5,801 nt of DNA from an uncultured Verrucomicrobiota bacterium (GTDB taxonomy: Bacteria > Verrucomicrobiota > Verrucomicrobiia > Chthoniobacterales > SZAS-18), in contig CALMVM010000538.1 in NCBI GenBank assembly GCA_937873255.1, positions 1 to 5,801 on the forward strand. The letters run 5' to 3'. A program made the translations under genes and the position numbers. How positions within the stretch are numbered: position 1 is the first letter of the stretch; each line of letters opens with the position of its first letter. Of this stretch, positions 4,753-5,801 are shown piece after piece. The notes under the pieces were generated by a model. That model did no database searches, was not told where the DNA came from, and worked only from the letters and a program-made list of their open reading frames with translations.

Positions 4753-5801
4753 ATGAAAAAAAGAACATTCAACCTCCTAAAGCAGCTTACGCAAAACACC
4801 ATCGGAAGCATCATGGATGTTCCTCATCCTGCGCTTTTGCGCTATTCAGAACCGCGCCAATTAATTAACGAATTTGAGAAGTCATGGGGGACAAAGCCAA
4901 CAGCTGTAGTCTTGCCAGTTACTTGTCCAGACGGACTGTTGTATCCCGTCGAAGGGCTCAGCGAAGCACTTTCTCAATACGCAACAGATATTGCACATGA
5001 AATTAAAGATTTTCCCGACGTCGTTTTGAGTTTTGCTAGTTTGGGACTGGATATATATCTTCTCCTAGAACCTTCTTTACCATTTATAGATACCGCTGCC
5101 TTGCATCTCGTTAACATTGTGGGCAGTGGTGCCGTTCAAACATGCTTTGCCAACCCACGCGCACAGGATGTTGCCAGTGCCATATTAGGAACCGGAGTGG
5201 ACCTCGTAGTCGAGATTACAAAATCCACTCAAGGAAAACTCAAAGGCGTTGTACTTGATCTTGTCGATCTATGGCCGATGGGCGGCAAGGATGAAAGACT
5301 GACACTTAATTGCTTTTGCCCGGCGTGCGAAAGGTATTTTGAGAATAGCAAGCCCGGACTTTTAAGACAGTTTAGGACTTTTCCGAATCCATGGAATCTC
5401 TTACTACAAGCCACGTCAACGGGAATAGCAAATTGCTCAGATATTCGCCTCAAAGCTACAGCAAGTGATGTAGTCGGATTATGTCGTCAGAAAGGTTTTG
5501 ACAAGGTTTTTGAGGGGCAGTCGCTCCCTTTATTGTTAGAACAGGCAGAAGTTGTTCTGGACTACATTGAGGTTCGACACAATTTAACGATTGCTGGCGT
5601 TAACGAGGTCTTTACTCAAGCACTTGCTGACTTGGATGTCGTACCACGTAGAATTATTTTAACCGAAGGTAGTTATTACGACTGGACATCTGGATTGCAA
5701 TTAGAGCGGCTTGATCATCCAACAGAAAGTGGAGAGTGTCCGTATGATGAAGTTTGGTATGATCCAAGCTCATCAGAATTAATTTTTCGCAACATACCTT
5801 T
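4753..5801 (+). CDS. TIM-barrel-like, putative glycosidase-related protein next to the TIR gene (partial, runs off the window)
   Basis: The frame opens at ATG 4753, 12 bases after the TIR-gene stop and in the same frame, and stays open for 349 codons to the window edge. No Shine-Dalgarno is visible, so coupling to the TIR gene is likely. I do not recognise a named family. The alternation of strands and helices suggests a TIM barrel: TAVVLPVTCPDG (about 50-61), LSFASLGLDIYLLLEPSLPF, LHLVNIVG, a CFANP segment, GVVLDLVDLWPMGG, then CFCPAC (187-192) leading into ERYF. The LD-x-x-D-x-WP stretch before a CFCPxC motif recalls glycoside-hydrolase-like barrels; Cys187, Cys189 and Cys192 could bind metal or brace the fold. 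No signal peptide or membrane segment is seen, so it is probably cytoplasmic. Codon third positions are A/T-rich like the TIR gene and unlike the backbone. A role as partner of the TIR protein in defence is inferred from position only. Confidence 0.8.
   Translation, partial: MKKRTFNLLKQLTQNTIGSIMDVPHPALLRYSEPRQLINEFEKSWGTKPTAVVLPVTCPDGLLYPVEGLSEALSQYATDIAHEIKDFPDVVLSFASLGLDIYLLLEPSLPFIDTAALHLVNIVGSGAVQTCFANPRAQDVASAILGTGVDLVVEITKSTQGKLKGVVLDLVDLWPMGGKDERLTLNCFCPACERYFENSKPGLLRQFRTFPNPWNLLLQATSTGIANCSDIRLKATASDVVGLCRQKGFDKVFEGQSLPLLLEQAEVVLDYIEVRHNLTIAGVNEVFTQALADLDVVPRRIILTEGSYYDWTSGLQLERLDHPTESGECPYDEVWYDPSSSELIFRNIP

Noticed and set aside
5229..5453. 74-codon minus-strand frame inside the TIM-barrel-like gene
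   Set aside because: It is antisense to a 349-codon open frame with coherent secondary-structure pattern and has no recognisable features.
3988..5801. Thoeris system
   Set aside because: The TIR protein could fit ThsB in principle, but the neighbour shows no SIR2 or SLOG features in its first 349 residues.
1..5801. CRISPR array, insertion sequence or integrase
   Set aside because: No regularly spaced repeats, terminal inverted repeats or transposase or recombinase motifs were found on either strand.

Overview
The window falls into two parts. Positions 1 to about 2085 look like chromosomal backbone: GC is roughly two thirds by eye, coding is tight and third positions are G/C-rich. The organism is a high-GC Gram-negative-type bacterium. 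The loose style (a ygfZ/cyclophilin pair, a tRNA without encoded CCA, weak Shine-Dalgarno use) would suit Verrucomicrobiota, but nothing in the window proves a taxon. Positions 2086 to 5801 look like accessory DNA placed directly behind a tRNA-Tyr gene.

Backbone. The 3' end of a Pro/Ala-rich protein of unknown function (3-191) is followed by a folate-binding YgfZ/IBA57-type Fe-S cluster protein (218-1237). This overlaps by 4 bases (ATGA) an exported or membrane-anchored cyclophilin-type peptidyl-prolyl isomerase (1234-1863). A promoter-like sequence (1901-1929) precedes a complete tRNA-Tyr(GTA) gene (2003-2085).

Accessory segment 1 (2086-3702). A non-coding stretch of lower GC with short TGGCAG repeats leads to a two-gene unit. 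The first gene encodes a 315-aa protein I do not recognise by name, with a strong ribosome-binding site. The second encodes a PIN-domain ribonuclease with its acidic residues intact. Their stop and start codons share one base (TGATG), so the layout resembles a toxin-antitoxin or defence pair with an unusually large first partner.

Accessory segment 2 (3703-5801). After a 285-bp gap holding one hairpin, GC and third-position GC fall clearly, which suggests a separate origin. A TIR-domain gene with a C-terminal winged-helix-like region (3988-4740) is split by one in-frame TAG at codon 67, while the reading frame and the TIR motifs continue intact after it. Twelve bases downstream starts a second protein (4753 to the window end, incomplete) that looks like a TIM-barrel, glycosidase-like fold with a Cys-Phe-Cys-Pro-x-Cys motif. 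TIR proteins in such neighbourhoods are often NAD-consuming immune effectors, so this pair is a candidate anti-phage system. It does not match the two-gene Thoeris layout in what is visible, and the stop codon may mean it is currently inactive.

No integrase, transposase, CRISPR array or second copy of the tRNA 3' end is visible, so the far end of the putative island lies outside the window.
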